Positions 17,642-27,612 of a stretch of 63,241 bases of DNA are shown one piece after another; positions within the stretch are counted from its first letter, which is position 1, and each line of letters starts with the position of its first letter. The notes beneath the pieces are model-generated. The model did no database searches and had not been told where the DNA came from. It saw nothing but the letters and a program-made list of their open reading frames with translations. This DNA comes from Planctomycetaceae bacterium. GTDB lineage: Bacteria > Planctomycetota > Planctomycetia > Pirellulales > Pirellulaceae. The stretch covers positions 1-63,241 of the forward strand of contig PKCN01000406.1 in the NCBI GenBank assembly GCA_002862205.1, given 5' to 3'. The position numbers were made by a program, and so were the translations under genes.

Positions 17642-19663
17642 CTATTCCTCAATCAGCTCAATCTGGTGCCAGTAAGCTGCCTCAAACGACCAGTCGCTGG
17701 CTCGGTTTTCCAATTCAATGTTGATCGTTGTTCCGGCGTGCTTGGTCAGATCAAAGCTGAAGTCCTGCCATTTGGAATCTTCGATGGATTCTTTCAGAAC
17801 TTCCTCACCATCAATCCGAACAACCAGCGTCCAATCTCCTTGGGCGTGATTATTGACCGCGAACCGGAGTGTACTTTTTTTCCCTGCCGGGACTTTCAGA
17901 TTGCGAGATAAGAGGCAGGGAACATCCTCGCTTTCAGGGTGTGTCAGCAACACATTACTGCGGCCCAACGATTTTCTACGCAAACCCGGTCTCATCCCCG
18001 GTCCACCCCAGTTTTTTACCTTCCATCCCGAGGCGAACTTCTCAACATCAGCTGGCAGGAGGTTCCCGGCAGCGTTTGAAACCTTGTCGGGCTTGGCAAC
18101 CCGAGCGCCCGGCGCGGGTTTTGAAGTTGCTGTTTTGGGATAGGGCATCTTGGCGTCGACTTCCTCACGCCAGTCATGGAGCATTTTTTTCAGCCGCTGT
18201 GCGAGTTCAGGTTGGGACTCCACCAAATCATGACGCTCACCAATATCATTTTCCAGGTCGAACAACTGTAACGTTCCGTTTTCATAGTACTCGAGCAACT
18301 TGTATCGACCGAGCCGAATGGCGCCACCAGGACTTTGGAAACCATGGTTACTGTAGTGCGGAAAATGCCAGTAAATCGGTCCTCGATCATACGCTTGAGC
18401 TTTCAGCGCCGGAACAAAACTCTGACCATCCACGTGCTGGTCTGGCAGTGCCGGGAGGTCCAACATTTCGAGCAGTGTTGGATAGAAGTCTGTTCCCGTG
18501 ACAATTGCCTGGGACGTGGAATTGGATTTGATTTTCCCTGGCCAATGCACGATCAGCGGAACTCGAATCCCACCCTCATAATTCCAGCCCTTGGCACCGC
18601 GAAGCGGAAGATTGGAGCTTGCGAAACGTGAATTCAACATCTCCCGTGAATGATTGATTCCACGATACTGATTCGAAGCTGCCATGCCTCCGTTGTCGGC
18701 AGTGAAGATAATGATCGTGTTTTCTTCCAGCCCCAATTCCTTGAGCTTGGCTCGAATTCGCCCCAGACTTTCATCTGTCGCCTCGACCATCCCCGCAAAC
18801 TCGACGTTATCCTGTTTTTGCTTGACCCACCAGACACGCTCATTCTGGTGTGTTGCACTGTCATCAAGTTTTTCGAGACCTTTCACTTGCTGACTCGACA
18901 AATTTGGTCCATCCGGATTGGATTCCAGAATGTAATCGGGACCTTTCTGGGGAGGCATCGTCGCCAGCTTCTTTTGGTACTTCTGGACCAGATCTTTACG
19001 TCCCTGAATGGGATCGTGAACAGAAAAATGCTCCAAGTGCACAAAGAATGGTTTGGATTTATTTCTCTCGATAAAATCTATCGCTGCATCTGTCAACTTA
19101 TCGGTGTAATAGTCACCCGGCTTGGAAGCCAGTGTTTTCTCATAAGCAGGCGAAAACGGATGATAATAGGAGCGGACCCAACCTGTGACGGCTTCATCGA
19201 ATCCATAGGTCTTTGGATCTTTACTCAGGTGAGCCTTACCGTAGTTGGCAGTGGCGTAACCATGCTCATGCAATGTCTCCGCCAGAGTCTGTTCCTCGTC
19301 GGGTAGTGCGGTCAGCTTTTCACCATGGTGCAGCTTTTCGTAGGATCTCTCAGGACGTCCTCCCAGCCATTCCGTCAAATTGGTACGGGCCGGATATTTC
19401 CCAGTCAAAATACTTGCCCGACTTGGTGAGCAGACATGACATGTCGAGTAGGCGTTTTCAAACAGAATGCCTTCTTTGGCAAGCGCGTCGATGAATGGCG
19501 TCTCATAAAACTGGCTGCCATAGCACGCTACATCCCTCTGTCCAAGATCGTCCACAAGGAAGAAAACGACGTTTAATGGTTGCTTCGCTTTTACCTCTCC
19601 ACCAACCAGCATCAATAACGTGAGAGCCAGCAAAAGCATCTTCCAGTGTCGCCTGTTTTTCAT
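17642..19663 (-). CDS. Exported sulfatase with C-terminal beta-sandwich extension
   Basis: A 673-residue type I sulfatase (PF00884). A signal peptide spans about residues 1-26. The metal site starts with FFLVDDLGQRD, and the active-site motif is CSPSR with Cys78 as the residue to be converted to formylglycine by a maturase encoded elsewhere; LTGKYPART follows. FTADNGGMAASNQY contributes later metal ligands. The last 140 residues or so (from about 530) are not part of the sulfatase fold and look like a carbohydrate-binding type beta-sandwich. It overlaps the upstream sulfatase by 4 bp (start 19661-19663 in the stop of its neighbour), so the two are surely co-transcribed. It closes the glycan operon. 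Confidence 0.94.
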   Translation of the reverse strand: MKNRRHWKMLLLALTLLMLVGGEVKAKQPLNVVFFLVDDLGQRDVACYGSQFYETPFIDALAKEGILFENAYSTCHVCSPSRASILTGKYPARTNLTEWLGGRPERSYEKLHHGEKLTALPDEEQTLAETLHEHGYATANYGKAHLSKDPKTYGFDEAVTGWVRSYYHPFSPAYEKTLASKPGDYYTDKLTDAAIDFIERNKSKPFFVHLEHFSVHDPIQGRKDLVQKYQKKLATMPPQKGPDYILESNPDGPNLSSQQVKGLEKLDDSATHQNERVWWVKQKQDNVEFAGMVEATDESLGRIRAKLKELGLEENTIIIFTADNGGMAASNQYRGINHSREMLNSRFASSNLPLRGAKGWNYEGGIRVPLIVHWPGKIKSNSTSQAIVTGTDFYPTLLEMLDLPALPDQHVDGQSFVPALKAQAYDRGPIYWHFPHYSNHGFQSPGGAIRLGRYKLLEYYENGTLQLFDLENDIGERHDLVESQPELAQRLKKMLHDWREEVDAKMPYPKTATSKPAPGARVAKPDKVSNAAGNLLPADVEKFASGWKVKNWGGPGMRPGLRRKSLGRSNVLLTHPESEDVPCLLSRNLKVPAGKKSTLRFAVNNHAQGDWTLVVRIDGEEVLKESIEDSKWQDFSFDLTKHAGTTINIELENRASDWSFEAAYWHQIELIEE

Positions 19664-21075
19664 CGCTTATTTCTCTTTGGCAGATGGGTCTTCAATTCAA
19701 GGATTGTAGCTTGGTATTGTGGGCGTGAGGCCAGATTTTTCCACTCGTTAGGATCACGGGCGTGGTCATACAATTCTTCTCCGCCATCTCCGTAACGGAT
19801 GTATCGCCAACGGGGGGTCTGAATCGCATGATTATTGAATCCAAAGGTCGTCACGACGGGATGATCCCATGTTTGCCCAGGATTTTTCAAAAGGCTTTGC
19901 AGACTGCGACCATCCAGTCCATCACGCGGAGGCAAGCCACAGAGATCGATCAGCGTGGGGTAAATATCGATCAGGCTCACGGGGCGTTCACAAACTTGAT
20001 TTTCCGCTACGCCAGCGGTTGTTTCGGACCCAAATGGCCCTGCAAAGATGAGCGGAGTTCGCGTTGAAACATTCCACAGCGCGTGTTTTCTCCAATGCTC
20101 CTTCTCACCCAGATGCCATCCGTGATCTCCCCACAGTACGATGATTGTGTTGTTCGCATGCGGACTGTCATTCAAGGCATCCAGGACGCGCCCAATCTGG
20201 GCATCAACAAAGCTAATCGTCGCTAAATACGCCTGGACAGCAATGTGCCACTGCCCGTTCGAAACGACATTGGCATGATCTCCCCCAGCTGTCGCAAAGT
20301 TCTTTTCGCCGGAAGGATCGTAGACCTCACGGGCAAGCCGTTTTCCAAACGCCGGAACATCTGCCAGATCGCCAACCACACTGGGAGGAAGTGCGATACT
20401 CTCAAGTGGATACAGATCAAAATACTTGCGGGGAACGACCCACGGCAAATGAGGCTTCGTGAATCCGCACGCCAGAAAGAAAGGTTCGCTGCTTGGCTTG
20501 TCCAATTCTGACACTGCCCAGCTGGCAACCCTGCCATCGAACATCTCTTCATCTTTCAGGTCGACTTTTCCCCAAGGCGTCCAAGCGTTCTTGGGTAAAC
20601 GCATATCACGTTGCCGACCAGCACCGCCTTTCGTTCGTCCCGGGACGAAATAATCGTCCCATGATTCCTTATCATAGGGATTTGTCCCATGAAATATCTT
20701 CCCACTCCCGCGCACGACATAACCTGATGCACGAAAGTGTTGCATCAGCGTGATCGCGTCCGGAAGTTTATCGCGCAACTTCTCACCATTCCCATAAACA
20801 CCCGAGTTTGCTGGAGCAATTCCTGTCAGCAAACTGATACGGGAAGGATTGCACAAGGGTGCCGAACAGTGCGCGTTCCCAAAGGAAACACCACGCTTGG
20901 CAAGACGATCAATATTTGGCGTCTTTGCTTGCGGATGGCCATCCAGATGGCCGACCCAATCACGCAAATCGTCCACAGCGATGAACAGCACATTGGGTGA
21001 TTCATTCGCGAATAGGGACTGGGAACACAGACCAGCGGTCAGCCACAACACAAGCGTTTTAGCAATACTTTTCAT
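19660..21075 (-). CDS. Exported iduronate-2-sulfatase-like sulfatase
   Basis: A 471-residue type I sulfatase with a signal peptide (MKSIAKTLVLWLTAGLCSQS). Metal ligands start in LFIAVDDLRDW, and the active-site motif is CNPSR with Cys75 as the formylglycine precursor, followed by ISLLTG. The segments GFTKPHLPWVVPRKYFDLYP and WGDHGWHLGEKEHWRKH are typical of the iduronate-2-sulfatase-like subgroup, but the actual substrate cannot be told. The start at 21075 gives the signal peptide; the frame opens earlier at 21108 inside the upstream gene. It lies 29 bp behind the six-hairpin glycosidase and overlaps the second sulfatase by 4 bp. Confidence 0.94.
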   Translation of the reverse strand: MKSIAKTLVLWLTAGLCSQSLFANESPNVLFIAVDDLRDWVGHLDGHPQAKTPNIDRLAKRGVSFGNAHCSAPLCNPSRISLLTGIAPANSGVYGNGEKLRDKLPDAITLMQHFRASGYVVRGSGKIFHGTNPYDKESWDDYFVPGRTKGGAGRQRDMRLPKNAWTPWGKVDLKDEEMFDGRVASWAVSELDKPSSEPFFLACGFTKPHLPWVVPRKYFDLYPLESIALPPSVVGDLADVPAFGKRLAREVYDPSGEKNFATAGGDHANVVSNGQWHIAVQAYLATISFVDAQIGRVLDALNDSPHANNTIIVLWGDHGWHLGEKEHWRKHALWNVSTRTPLIFAGPFGSETTAGVAENQVCERPVSLIDIYPTLIDLCGLPPRDGLDGRSLQSLLKNPGQTWDHPVVTTFGFNNHAIQTPRWRYIRYGDGGEELYDHARDPNEWKNLASRPQYQATILELKTHLPKRNKR

Positions 21076-21104
21076 TGAGGTTCCATGGCAGGGGAAGGTA
21101 CGGA

Positions 21105-23477
21105 TCAAGGTGAAAGCAAACGCAACTCAACCTGCGCCGAACTGCCATCCTCAAAACGAAAACCCCTGTAATCAGGAAATCTGGAATCGACAGCATCAGA
21201 TCCTTCCTCGGGTTGCCTTGTTGCAGCGACGACCGGTTTCCCCTCAGACCACGGTTCAATCGTGACTCCAAGCGGACAATCAGTGACACGAACTGTCTTC
21301 GTCGTCTCGCCACCGCGTTGTGTTCTGTCAAAGCGAATCGTGGGCCAGTGCTTCTGCAGTTGTTGTGGATTTTTTCGTGATGGTAATTCGATCGGCAGAC
21401 GAAATTCCATCCAGTCCCAGTCAGTCGGCATCGTGTCACGCACCGACAGCTGATGCTCAGGTAAAGAATATCCCAACCCAGCTAGACCCTCAATGAAAAG
21501 AAGAATTTTGCCGGCGTTAAAGTTCGAGTACTGATCACCAAATAGTTCCAACGAACGAGTGTAGGCTTCCGGTGCGACAGGCACGTTCCACTCAGGGTGA
21601 AAGTTGTACTTCTCCAGGTGCTGTAAAGTGAGTCTCCATGCTGGATCACCCAGTCCCTGCCGGAACATTCCGTCCAGAGTGAAATAGGCAGTATCAGGCG
21701 TGTAACCAAATGAGTGATCAACCGCGCTGGCAAACTTCTTCATTGCCTGACCGGACATCGCTCTGGGAAAGATTTTTCCCCGAAAACCATCATGGGTATC
21801 CAGGGCCCATGAGTTCACCGTCTTCTGGGCGTAATCCCTCGGAAAATACTTTGAACGCAGATGCCACAAACCAGTCGTCATCAGCATCCCATTTTTGGGT
21901 CCCGAAAAGAAATGCCTGTGTCCGTTGGCTTCCCAACGTTGCTCAAAGTAGATTTTCCGATCTTTGGAAGAATTACGAACCAACTGTTGCCAGTGTGTCA
22001 CATCCTCTGACGAACCGACCAGACGAGCCATTTCACTGAGTACCTCACAGACCGTGAAATGATTCCCAAAGAACGAGGGAATACCGTCCCAGAAAACTTC
22101 GCGAAAATAGCCTTGGTAACAGTCACGCAGAAATCCAATGTCCCCGGTGTGCTGATAGATCTGCCATGCACCCAGAACGTGCTCAGAATGTTCAACCCCA
22201 TACACACCGGAATGCCAGGTCGTACCTTTGTTATCAGCAAACGCAACGATGCCATTAGGTGACTTGCGATAGTTTCCGCTGGTAATCAGATGCTTCCATG
22301 TAAGAACGTTACCGTAGGCATACTTTCTCTTGCTGCCAGTCCATGCCCCAACTTTGATTTGAAACGTGGCATCATATCGATGCATGCCAAGAAAATTGTT
22401 CACAGCCGTCTGCGTATGGGGTTCCTGCTCCCACCCACTTTGCACATCGATGTAGTACATCAGATAAAGCGACCAGAGATAGTAATAGATCTCCTCAAAC
22501 TTGGGATCTGAACAACGAAACCATGGTATTTCCTGGTTGAGTTGGCGGTTCATCTCCTGTGTCTTGTCGGTCTTCCAGTCGTTGGGAGCATTCACAACCG
22601 CCTGGGCATTTCTAGCCGCCACCTCGTATTCATCATGCATGGCCCAGACCAGGGTAACTCCCGCCTGATCACACTTGAGATCAAAAGAGTACTGTTTTTC
22701 ACCATGCGGCCCATCAATGAATTGATGCGCGTCGTGGAGTCTCTGGGAAGCGGTCAAGACAGTGCTCATGCCCTGATACATGATGGGAGCAATCTTTTCC
22801 GCACGATCCGTTTCCGGCTTGCATTTTGTTGTGCCACCCTCCGTGATATGAATCGCGTTTCGCACTCGATCAAAATCGATCAAAGCCGTGCTGGTCTGAC
22901 TGTGTCGACCAAAATAACTCTGTCCCGCAATTCGCAGCGTCACAGGTTCTGACGACGTGATCACGGAACAGGCAACATCATTGCCGGCAATGAATTTCTC
23001 TTCATGCAAATGAATACCATCAAGCTCATACTCACAAACCATGCGGTCTGGTCGCCAATACATTCGATCAGGCACTGGATGACGGTAAACTTTGTCACCG
23101 ACGATCACGGTGCCGTACATCACTTGGGTATCTTTATAGAATTCCCAGCCTGAGAGATCGTTGCCCAGCCCGGTGTTCTCATCCCCGCGACCGCCACTGT
23201 CGGCGAGGCCAACACCACGACTGCGTAGGTCGTGAAAGAACGGATGAGTCAAGCCAATCGTCTCATGCTCACGAAGATTCCAACTGGCGTGAAAACCACC
23301 CACATAGTAAGTCAGATTGCCGGCAAGGAAACCATGCTTTTTACCTTGGACCTCCTGCTGCAAACGCGAACAATAGTCGGTAGCCACCGGTTCAGCAGCA
23401 ACCGGTTCAGCAGCAACCGCATTCGCGATCGCGCCCACTGCCATCAAGGACCAGGCAGTCAACGATAAACGAAACAT
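21105..23477 (-). CDS. Secreted six-hairpin glycosidase-like protein, unassigned family
   Basis: A 790-residue protein with a signal peptide followed by a short duplicated stretch (AEPVAAEPVA), which is a 15-bp DNA duplication. Residues about 30-330 look like the N-terminal beta-sandwich, and about 340-690 an (alpha/alpha)6 toroid of the kind found in MGH1-like, GH37, GH63 and related enzymes: PWFRCSDPKFEEIYYYLWSL, WEQEPHTQTAVNN, HSGVYGVEHSEHVLGAWQIY, LWHLRSKYFP. Acidic candidates for catalysis exist but I cannot pick them. I do not recognise a GH family with certainty. Position between DUF1501 and two sulfatases argues for action on a sulfated polysaccharide. Confidence 0.75.
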   Translation of the reverse strand: MFRLSLTAWSLMAVGAIANAVAAEPVAAEPVATDYCSRLQQEVQGKKHGFLAGNLTYYVGGFHASWNLREHETIGLTHPFFHDLRSRGVGLADSGGRGDENTGLGNDLSGWEFYKDTQVMYGTVIVGDKVYRHPVPDRMYWRPDRMVCEYELDGIHLHEEKFIAGNDVACSVITSSEPVTLRIAGQSYFGRHSQTSTALIDFDRVRNAIHITEGGTTKCKPETDRAEKIAPIMYQGMSTVLTASQRLHDAHQFIDGPHGEKQYSFDLKCDQAGVTLVWAMHDEYEVAARNAQAVVNAPNDWKTDKTQEMNRQLNQEIPWFRCSDPKFEEIYYYLWSLYLMYYIDVQSGWEQEPHTQTAVNNFLGMHRYDATFQIKVGAWTGSKRKYAYGNVLTWKHLITSGNYRKSPNGIVAFADNKGTTWHSGVYGVEHSEHVLGAWQIYQHTGDIGFLRDCYQGYFREVFWDGIPSFFGNHFTVCEVLSEMARLVGSSEDVTHWQQLVRNSSKDRKIYFEQRWEANGHRHFFSGPKNGMLMTTGLWHLRSKYFPRDYAQKTVNSWALDTHDGFRGKIFPRAMSGQAMKKFASAVDHSFGYTPDTAYFTLDGMFRQGLGDPAWRLTLQHLEKYNFHPEWNVPVAPEAYTRSLELFGDQYSNFNAGKILLFIEGLAGLGYSLPEHQLSVRDTMPTDWDWMEFRLPIELPSRKNPQQLQKHWPTIRFDRTQRGGETTKTVRVTDCPLGVTIEPWSEGKPVVAATRQPEEGSDAVDSRFPDYRGFRFEDGSSAQVELRLLSP

Positions 23478-23548
23478 AGTGATCTTCAAGATTGTGCAGA
23501 GCAAACCGAAAAAGTGCACTGTCTGATTTTGGATTCCAGTGAAACCAC

Positions 23549-25018
23549 TCAGGCAATGATGTCGTGAATTGGCTCGACTTCTTCGACCCCAACCAGTTTC
23601 TGATCCAGACCGCTATAGAAGAATGAAAGATGATTGGGGTCGAGTCCCATCTGGTGAAGCACTGTGGCGTGCAGATTTTTCACATGCAGTGGATTCTCGA
23701 CAGCTCGTGAACCCAATTCATCCGTTGTGCCGTAACTCATCCCACCTTTGATTCCGCCTCCGGCCATCCACATGGTGAAGCCGTAGGAATTGTGATCACG
23801 TCCGGTACCCTTGGCGTATTCTGCTGTGGGCTGCCGACCAAACTCACCTCCCCAAACGACGAGTGTTTCGTCCAACATCCCTTGCTGCTTCAGATCAGCC
23901 AGCAGTGCAGCGATGGGAAGATCAGTGTTCCCTGCGTGTTTGTTGTGATTGACTTCCAAGTCACCGTGTGCGTCCCAGTTGGCATCATTGTGTGACCCAC
24001 CACTGTACAACTGGATGAACCGTACGCCGCGTTGCACAAGACGTCGAGCCATCAGACAGCGGGTACCGAAATCACGGGTTCGATCATTGTTGATCCCATA
24101 CATCTCGAGAGTTGCAGCATCCTCTGTAGCCAAATCGACCGCTTCGGGTGCTGTACTCTGCATCTTGTAGGCCAACTCATAACTGGCAATCCGCGAAGAT
24201 AAATCACTGTTACCCTGACGCTGTGCGAGATGTTGCGAATTTGCATTCTGAATGGAATCGAGCAAACGTCGTTGCACATCCACACTCATGTCTTCGGGTC
24301 TTGCCAAGTCAAGAATCGGTGCTCCCTTGCTTCGAAAGACGGTGCCTTGGTAGGTGGCCGGCATGTACCCGCTGCTCCAGTTCTTCGCCCCACTAATCGG
24401 GCCTCCTGAAGGATCCAACATTACGACGAATCCAGGCAGGTTCTCATTCACACTGCCCAATCCATAATTCACCCAGGAACCCAGCGCAGGACTTCCTGAA
24501 AGCACTTTTCCGCTGTTCATCATCAACATGGCTGAACCATGGATCGGTGAGTCAGCAGTCATGGAGTGCAGGAATGCAATGTCATCCACATGCTTCGCGA
24601 CATTTGGAAACAACGTACTGACCGACTTTCCACACTCACCGTAGTTGTCAAAGTCCCATCTGGGCTCAACGATGCGTCCCCCGGTGCGGTGTCCGCCGCG
24701 TCCAAACGTTTTTACATCGACCGTTTTTCCATCCATGCCCTTCATGGCCGGCTTCTGATCAAAGGTATCGATGTGACTGGGGCCACCATACATGAACAGG
24801 AAGATCACCGACTTTGCTTTGGGAGCAAAGTGTGGCGGTTTGGCGGCGAGTGGATTGGCGTAGGAGGCTTCAGCCGCATTGACGGATCCATCAAAGAAGC
24901 CGTCTTTGGAGAGCATTGATGTCATTGCAGCGGCGCCGAATCCACCACCTGTTTGCCAAAGAAATTCACGACGGGTTCGTCCGCAAAAATCTCGGATGCG
25001 TTTCTTTTGGTTTGCCAT
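23549..25018 (-). CDS. Tat-exported DUF1501 protein
   Basis: A 489-residue DUF1501 protein (PF07394), a member of the alkaline-phosphatase-like superfamily of unknown function. The N-terminus has the twin-arginine motif TRREFLWQTGGGFGAAAM. Family segments include SVIFLFMYGGPSHIDTFDQK, SGYMPATYQGTVFRS, RGVRFIQLYSGGSHNDANWD, VWGGEFGRQPTAEYAKGTGR and DHNSYGFTMWMAGGGIKGG. In planctomycetes it almost always follows a DUF1549/DUF1553 gene, as here (131 bp downstream of it, with a tandem repeat array in the gap). The start at 25018 is the one that yields the Tat signal. Confidence 0.95.
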   Translation of the reverse strand: MANQKKRIRDFCGRTRREFLWQTGGGFGAAAMTSMLSKDGFFDGSVNAAEASYANPLAAKPPHFAPKAKSVIFLFMYGGPSHIDTFDQKPAMKGMDGKTVDVKTFGRGGHRTGGRIVEPRWDFDNYGECGKSVSTLFPNVAKHVDDIAFLHSMTADSPIHGSAMLMMNSGKVLSGSPALGSWVNYGLGSVNENLPGFVVMLDPSGGPISGAKNWSSGYMPATYQGTVFRSKGAPILDLARPEDMSVDVQRRLLDSIQNANSQHLAQRQGNSDLSSRIASYELAYKMQSTAPEAVDLATEDAATLEMYGINNDRTRDFGTRCLMARRLVQRGVRFIQLYSGGSHNDANWDAHGDLEVNHNKHAGNTDLPIAALLADLKQQGMLDETLVVWGGEFGRQPTAEYAKGTGRDHNSYGFTMWMAGGGIKGGMSYGTTDELGSRAVENPLHVKNLHATVLHQMGLDPNHLSFFYSGLDQKLVGVEEVEPIHDIIA

Positions 25019-25098
25019 GATCGTTCTCTTGTTGTTTTACAGCTGTCAGGGAGAGCAATGATTTTGAGACGGGTCAGACGTTCGAGTGGCTGACCCTT

Positions 25099-25160
25099 GT
25101 GACTTGCCTGGTCGATGTTGTGACTTGCCTGGTCGATGTTGTGACGTGCCTAGTCGATGA
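25099..25160. repeat. Tandem repeat, 21 bp x 3, covering a stop codon
   Basis: Units occupy 25099-25119, 25120-25140 and 25141-25160; the core is gacttgcctggtcgatgtt, the first two being identical and the third changed at a few positions. The array fills the gap between the DUF1501 gene and the DUF1549/1553 gene and contains the latter's stop (TAG, 25152-25150 on the minus strand). In the other two units the same position reads CAG. Confidence 0.92.
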
Positions 25161-27612
25161 ACAGGAATTCATTCCAATTCATGACGGTCAGACAATACAA
25201 TTCGACCGCACGCTGTCGTGATAATTTATCAGTCGTCTGCAATGTTGTGATCAATTCACTGCCACTGGCAATTTCGTCCTCGGTAGCCTCTCGTGACAAT
25301 ACGTTGGCGATCACCCGCTGGACCAAATCCTTGTTTTCGAGCTCAGCACCGCCAACCGACTCAGTCAACCGTTTTGCCTGCTCGTGAACGAATTTGCTAT
25401 TGAGCAACGCCAGCGCCTGACCCGGTTGCAACGTGACAAACCTGTCCTCGCAAGTCAGGTCAGGATCAGGGAAATCAAAGGCAGTCAGGAGAGGCGTCAA
25501 CAGGGATCGTTTCACGTGAATGTAGACCGACCGGCGATTTTTGTCCTGCTCGGATGAGTTACCCCAGCCAGCACCAGGTCGTGACTGCCCCGCCAGCACC
25601 TCACGCGACAGCGTTGGGTAGAAACTTGGTCCATAGGTTTGACGATTAAGAGATCCGTTGATCGCAAGAATGGTGTCACGTACCTCTTCAGCGCTGAGCC
25701 TTCGCGGATCGAAACGCCATAGCAAATCGTTGCCGGGGTCGGTTGCCAGACCGTCGGTTTGCCCAGCAGATGACATCTGATAGGCACGACTCGACATGAT
25801 CAGGCGATGAAAATCCTTGAGTTTCCAGTCGCCGGAAATCAGCTGCTGGGCAAGCCAATCAAGCAGGGCAGGGTGTGTCGGCGGAACCCCCAGTTTTCCA
25901 AAGTTGTTACTACTTCGGACAATACCGCGTCCAAAGTGAAACTGCCAGACGCGGTTGGCCATCACTCTGGCCGTCAAACGGTTCTCATCACTGGTGATCC
26001 AGTCTGCCAACACGCGTCGACGCCCCGCGCTCTTCTCGTTGCCTTTGAAGGCAGATGCATCCGGTGCAGGCGTCTCAAAGATGGCTGGAAAGTCAGGTTC
26101 AACAGGGTCCGAGGGTGAGTGTGGATTGCCACGAAACAGAACAAACGTCTGCTCAGGCTTTGGGGTACACTTCCCCAATCCCATCACCATTTCACGCTGC
26201 GGCAGCGACTTGCCTTCCTTGATCGTATCAGCAAGTTGCTTCTGCAAGTCTTTGTATTTTTTCCAATCATCCTCGCTGAGGTTATCCCGAAGTTTCTCTT
26301 TCAGGACACGATTTCGATCCCGCTTGGGTCCCTCGGTGGCCCGCTGGTCGGGCGCAGACATTTTGACGATACCGGACTGCTCGACGTTCCGTATTTCTGT
26401 TTCCAGGCGGCGTTTGGTTTCGTCGTTGTTGCGGTATTTCTGGTTCAGTTCCTCAGATGAGACATCAATCTGGTTATTGGAACGCTGATCACCCCGGCGG
26501 CCCCAGCGTGTCACATCTCCCATCATGGCAAGAAAGCTGTAATAGTCCTTCTGTGAAATGGGATCAATCTTGTGATCGTGACACCGTGCACAGTTCAAAG
26601 TCAAACCGAGCATTGCCTGTCCTGTCGTCATGATGATGTCGTCCATGTCGTCAAACCGTGCCAGCAATGGGTCTGCCGGCTCATCATCCCAAATTCCAAG
26701 CCGGTAGTATCCCGTGGCAGTCAATGACTCTGTCGTCACTTCATCCAGTTCGTCTCCAGCCAGCTGTTCGGTGAGGAATTGATCATATGGCTTGTCATCA
26801 TTGAACGCCTTGATGACATAGTCGCGATATTTCCAAGCGTTCGGTTTGGCACCATCGCGCTCGTAGGAATTCGTTTCAGCAAAGCGAACCAGATCCAACC
26901 AATGGCGTCCCCAACGTTCGCCGTAGTGCGGTGATTCAAGCAGCCGATCAACCACTTTCTCAAAGGCTTTCGGATCAGGATCATCAACAAACCGCTTCAC
27001 TTCGTCGGCAGAAGGAGGCAAGCCCGTCAAATCAAAGTAGGCTCGCCGAATCAGGTCAGTGCGTCCAGCCAACGGATTGGGTTTCAAGCCCGCCTCGGAA
27101 ACAGTTGCGTAAATGAACCTGTCAATCGGATTCTTGTTCCACTGAGCGTCCTGCACCGCAGGTGGCTCGGGATTCTGCATCGGCTTGAAGGCCCAGTGCT
27201 GCTGCCATTTCGCTCCCTGCTCAATCCAACGCTTCAACAAATCGACTTCTTCCGGCGATAACCGCTTACCCTCCGGCGGCATCTGCTCGTCTTCTACATC
27301 AGATGTGACTCGAGCCAGCAGAGCACTGGCCTGTGAGTCTCCGGGCACGATAGCGTGCTCACCCGAATCCGCCTCCACAAAGGCCTCTTTCTGACTCGTG
27401 AACCGAAGTCCACCCTCGGCTTCATCGGGACCGTGGCATGCGAAGCAACGTTTCGCAAGGATGGGCTGTATCTGTTTGGCAAAATCAACTTCGTTTGTCT
27501 TTCCGTCCGTCTGTGCTGAACAGGGCAGACTGCCCAGGGAAACCAGCCCCACCGAGACGAGGAGCATGACCAATCGATGAGTCGAGAGCATGTTTGAGAG
27601 CGAAGGCGTCAT
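25150..27612 (-). CDS. PSCyt1 / DUF1549 / DUF1553 planctomycete protein
   Basis: An 820-residue exported protein. After the signal peptide comes the planctomycete cytochrome-like domain PSCyt1 with the heme motif CFACH (Cys56, Cys59, His60). DUF1549 (PSCyt2) follows: NPIDRFIYATV, RAYFDLTGLPPSADEVKRFV, SPHYGERWGRHWLDLVRFAE, plus a second CxxCH in LNCARCHDHKIDPI. The C-terminal DUF1553 (PSD1) shows RVMANRVWQFHFGRGIV and LLDWLAQQLISGDWKLKD, ending in the typical NEFLFID. The biochemical role is unknown; a redox or anchoring part in polysaccharide use has been proposed for the family. Starts at 27612 and 27591 are both possible; I took the first. It heads the operon and is divergent from the XylR-type regulator. 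Confidence 0.94.
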   Translation of the reverse strand: MTPSLSNMLSTHRLVMLLVSVGLVSLGSLPCSAQTDGKTNEVDFAKQIQPILAKRCFACHGPDEAEGGLRFTSQKEAFVEADSGEHAIVPGDSQASALLARVTSDVEDEQMPPEGKRLSPEEVDLLKRWIEQGAKWQQHWAFKPMQNPEPPAVQDAQWNKNPIDRFIYATVSEAGLKPNPLAGRTDLIRRAYFDLTGLPPSADEVKRFVDDPDPKAFEKVVDRLLESPHYGERWGRHWLDLVRFAETNSYERDGAKPNAWKYRDYVIKAFNDDKPYDQFLTEQLAGDELDEVTTESLTATGYYRLGIWDDEPADPLLARFDDMDDIIMTTGQAMLGLTLNCARCHDHKIDPISQKDYYSFLAMMGDVTRWGRRGDQRSNNQIDVSSEELNQKYRNNDETKRRLETEIRNVEQSGIVKMSAPDQRATEGPKRDRNRVLKEKLRDNLSEDDWKKYKDLQKQLADTIKEGKSLPQREMVMGLGKCTPKPEQTFVLFRGNPHSPSDPVEPDFPAIFETPAPDASAFKGNEKSAGRRRVLADWITSDENRLTARVMANRVWQFHFGRGIVRSSNNFGKLGVPPTHPALLDWLAQQLISGDWKLKDFHRLIMSSRAYQMSSAGQTDGLATDPGNDLLWRFDPRRLSAEEVRDTILAINGSLNRQTYGPSFYPTLSREVLAGQSRPGAGWGNSSEQDKNRRSVYIHVKRSLLTPLLTAFDFPDPDLTCEDRFVTLQPGQALALLNSKFVHEQAKRLTESVGGAELENKDLVQRVIANVLSREATEDEIASGSELITTLQTTDKLSRQRAVELYCLTVMNWNEFLFID

